A stretch of 5,107 bases of DNA from Nanobdellota archaeon (GTDB taxonomy: Archaea > Nanobdellota > Nanobdellia > SCGC-AAA011-G17 > GW2011-AR17), in the NCBI GenBank assembly GCA_030018575.1, contig JASEIA010000099.1, forward strand, positions 1-5,107, written 5' to 3'. A program made the position numbers and the translations under genes. This document shows positions 4,364 to 5,107 of the stretch, piece by piece. The notes under the pieces are model-generated. The model searched no databases, was not told where the DNA came from, and worked only from the letters and a program-made list of their open reading frames with translations. Every line of letters starts with the position of its first letter. The first letter of the stretch is position 1.

Positions 4364-4404
4364 TGTGGACAACACAAAATATAAATGAGCATATGTGGAC
4401 AACA
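4364..4404 (+). repeat. Direct repeat TGTGGACAACA, two copies 30 bp apart
   Basis: Identical 11-base copies lie at 4364-4374 and 4394-4404, and both are followed by an A-rich AAAAT. The first copy is also inside a partial dyad (TTGTG-GACAA-CACAA, 4363-4377). Both lie 45-85 bases upstream of the TATA box at 4448. An offset of about three helical turns puts the copies on the same DNA face, as expected for an activator or repressor that binds cooperatively. Confidence 0.45.
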
Positions 4405-4447
4405 AAATGGGGCGATGGAAGCACATGGCGCCGCTCGCACAGCAATG

Positions 4448-4455
4448 CTTATATA
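4448..4455 (+). promoter_or_regulatory. TATA box for the acidic lipoprotein, implying a leaderless mRNA
   Basis: CTTATATA is centred about 26 bases before the A of the ATG at 4478, the normal box A to start-site distance. No ribosome binding site precedes that ATG (only CTTATTT), so translation from a leaderless message is expected. Confidence 0.6.
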
Positions 4456-4477
4456 CCATAAACCACACTTCTTATTT

Positions 4478-4699
4478 ATGAAAGACATAGCATTAGTTTT
4501 GCTTTTGGCATTGCTTCTTGTTGCAGGATGCCAAAAGCAGGGGATTCAGGTTGTTGCGCCGGAAGATATGCCGGCTGGAGAGGCAGCTGTTCCTGCAGGA
4601 GAGCCGACAGAGCTTACACGAGACATGTCCGCTCTTGAGGATGAAGAGCCTCTTGAAATGGACATAGATACTGCCGAGCTTGAACAGCTGGACATGTAG
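4478..4699 (+). CDS. Short acidic predicted lipoprotein, unknown function
   Basis: This encodes 73 residues. Residues 1-17 form a signal peptide with a short charged start (MKD) and a Leu-rich core, ending in a textbook lipobox LVAG-Cys18. The lipidated mature protein would have only about 56 residues. It has an Ala/Pro/Glu-rich linker (about 25-47) and a very acidic C-terminus (51-73) in which Glu, Asp and Leu alternate, including LEDEEPLEMDID. It has no aromatic residues and is probably unstructured or helical at the cell surface. The ATG at 4478 was chosen over an in-frame start at 4385, because it begins the signal peptide and lies at the leaderless distance from a TATA box. It is 10 bases before the methyltransferase gene and probably shares its promoter. 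I recognise no family. Confidence 0.7.
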   Translation: MKDIALVLLLALLLVAGCQKQGIQVVAPEDMPAGEAAVPAGEPTELTRDMSALEDEEPLEMDIDTAELEQLDM

Positions 4700-4709
4700 T
4701 TGGTGTCTT

Positions 4710-5107
4710 ATGAACAAACGAGAGCTTGCAATAATTCTGTCTAAGCTGGATTTTTCCAAAGACAAGCAAGTTAAGCTTGAGCAGTACCAGACTGATTCTG
4801 AAATAGCAGGAGAAGCCCTTTGGAATGCCTTTATGCTTGGAGACATTGAAGATAAAGCGATTGCTGACTTTGGCTGCGGAAACGGTATTTTGGGAATTGG
4901 AGCTTTATTGTTAGGCGCAAAAAAGGCGGTTCTTGTTGACATTGACAAAAATTCAATTGAAGCTGCAAAAGAAAATGTGAAAAAAGCAGCAAAGGAGGCA
5001 GGCGGGAAGCTCAATGCATTGCTTGAAAACAAGGACATATCAAAAGTAAAAGGCAGGTTTGACACTGTTCTTCAAAACCCCCCTTTTGGCACAAAGAAAG
5101 AGCACGC
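4710..5107 (+). CDS. METTL5-family N6-adenine RNA methyltransferase (3' end outside window)
   Basis: The first 132 residues of a class I SAM-dependent methyltransferase of the METTL5 type (COG2263) are visible. The N-terminus is typical of the family: MNKRELAIILSKL, then LEQYQTDSEIAG (23-34). SAM-binding motif I is DFGCGNG (53-59), the acidic ribose-binding residues are in VDIDKN (76-81), and catalytic motif IV is NPPFGT (123-128), which marks exocyclic amino methylation of adenine. The eukaryotic METTL5 methylates one adenine in 18S rRNA together with TRMT112; a role in small-subunit rRNA modification is therefore inferred. Full length would be about 200-210 residues. GGTGT (4702-4706) serves as ribosome binding site. 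The link to the acidic lipoprotein gene upstream looks like shared transcription rather than shared function. Confidence 0.88.
   Translation, partial: MNKRELAIILSKLDFSKDKQVKLEQYQTDSEIAGEALWNAFMLGDIEDKAIADFGCGNGILGIGALLLGAKKAVLVDIDKNSIEAAKENVKKAAKEAGGKLNALLENKDISKVKGRFDTVLQNPPFGTKKEH

Noticed and set aside
4493..5065. Minus-strand frame of 190 codons, the longest unexplained open frame
   Set aside because: It is antisense to the lipoprotein and the METTL5 gene, whose catalytic motifs are unmistakable; its Ser/Phe/Ala-rich sequence is typical of a reverse-strand shadow.

Overview
This window is archaeal chromosome, probably from a small-genome DPANN-type lineage (Woesearchaeota/Pacearchaeota-like). 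The placement is an inference and fairly uncertain. It rests on archaeal-type ribosomal proteins uS15 and eS1, an archaeal-length TruD, a METTL5-type methyltransferase, TATA boxes placed for leaderless transcription, tight gene packing and several short exported proteins that I do not recognise.

Layout. Positions 1-697 (minus strand) hold a two-gene unit: a protein with two membrane segments, then a Cys-rich lipoprotein whose start overlaps the first gene's stop. A possible third gene begins at the left edge. Positions 698-1214 contain no convincing protein gene. They hold three near-identical TATATAAA elements, a strong 56-nt hairpin and smaller repeats and inverted repeats. A tRNA-Gln(CUG) follows on the plus strand (1215-1287), then a doubtful small ORF (1307-1549) that runs antisense into the 3' end of truD. 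The truD gene occupies 1397-2551 on the minus strand.

From 2589 to the right edge everything is on the plus strand. A one-gene membrane protein is followed by rps15 (uS15), rps3ae (eS1) and a small CxxC protein, closely spaced and probably co-transcribed. After a 158-bp spacer with a 30-bp-spaced direct repeat come a 73-residue acidic lipoprotein, predicted leaderless, and the start of a METTL5-family rRNA adenine methyltransferase cut by the window end.

Functionally the recognisable genes are translation genes: tRNA-Gln, pseudouridine synthase TruD, two small-subunit ribosomal proteins and an rRNA/RNA m6A methyltransferase. The rest are small envelope proteins of unknown role. I see no mobile element, CRISPR array or defence system. 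The best leads are the structured RNA candidate in the 698-1214 gap, the small CxxC protein inside the ribosomal unit, and the repeat-bearing spacer before the acidic lipoprotein.
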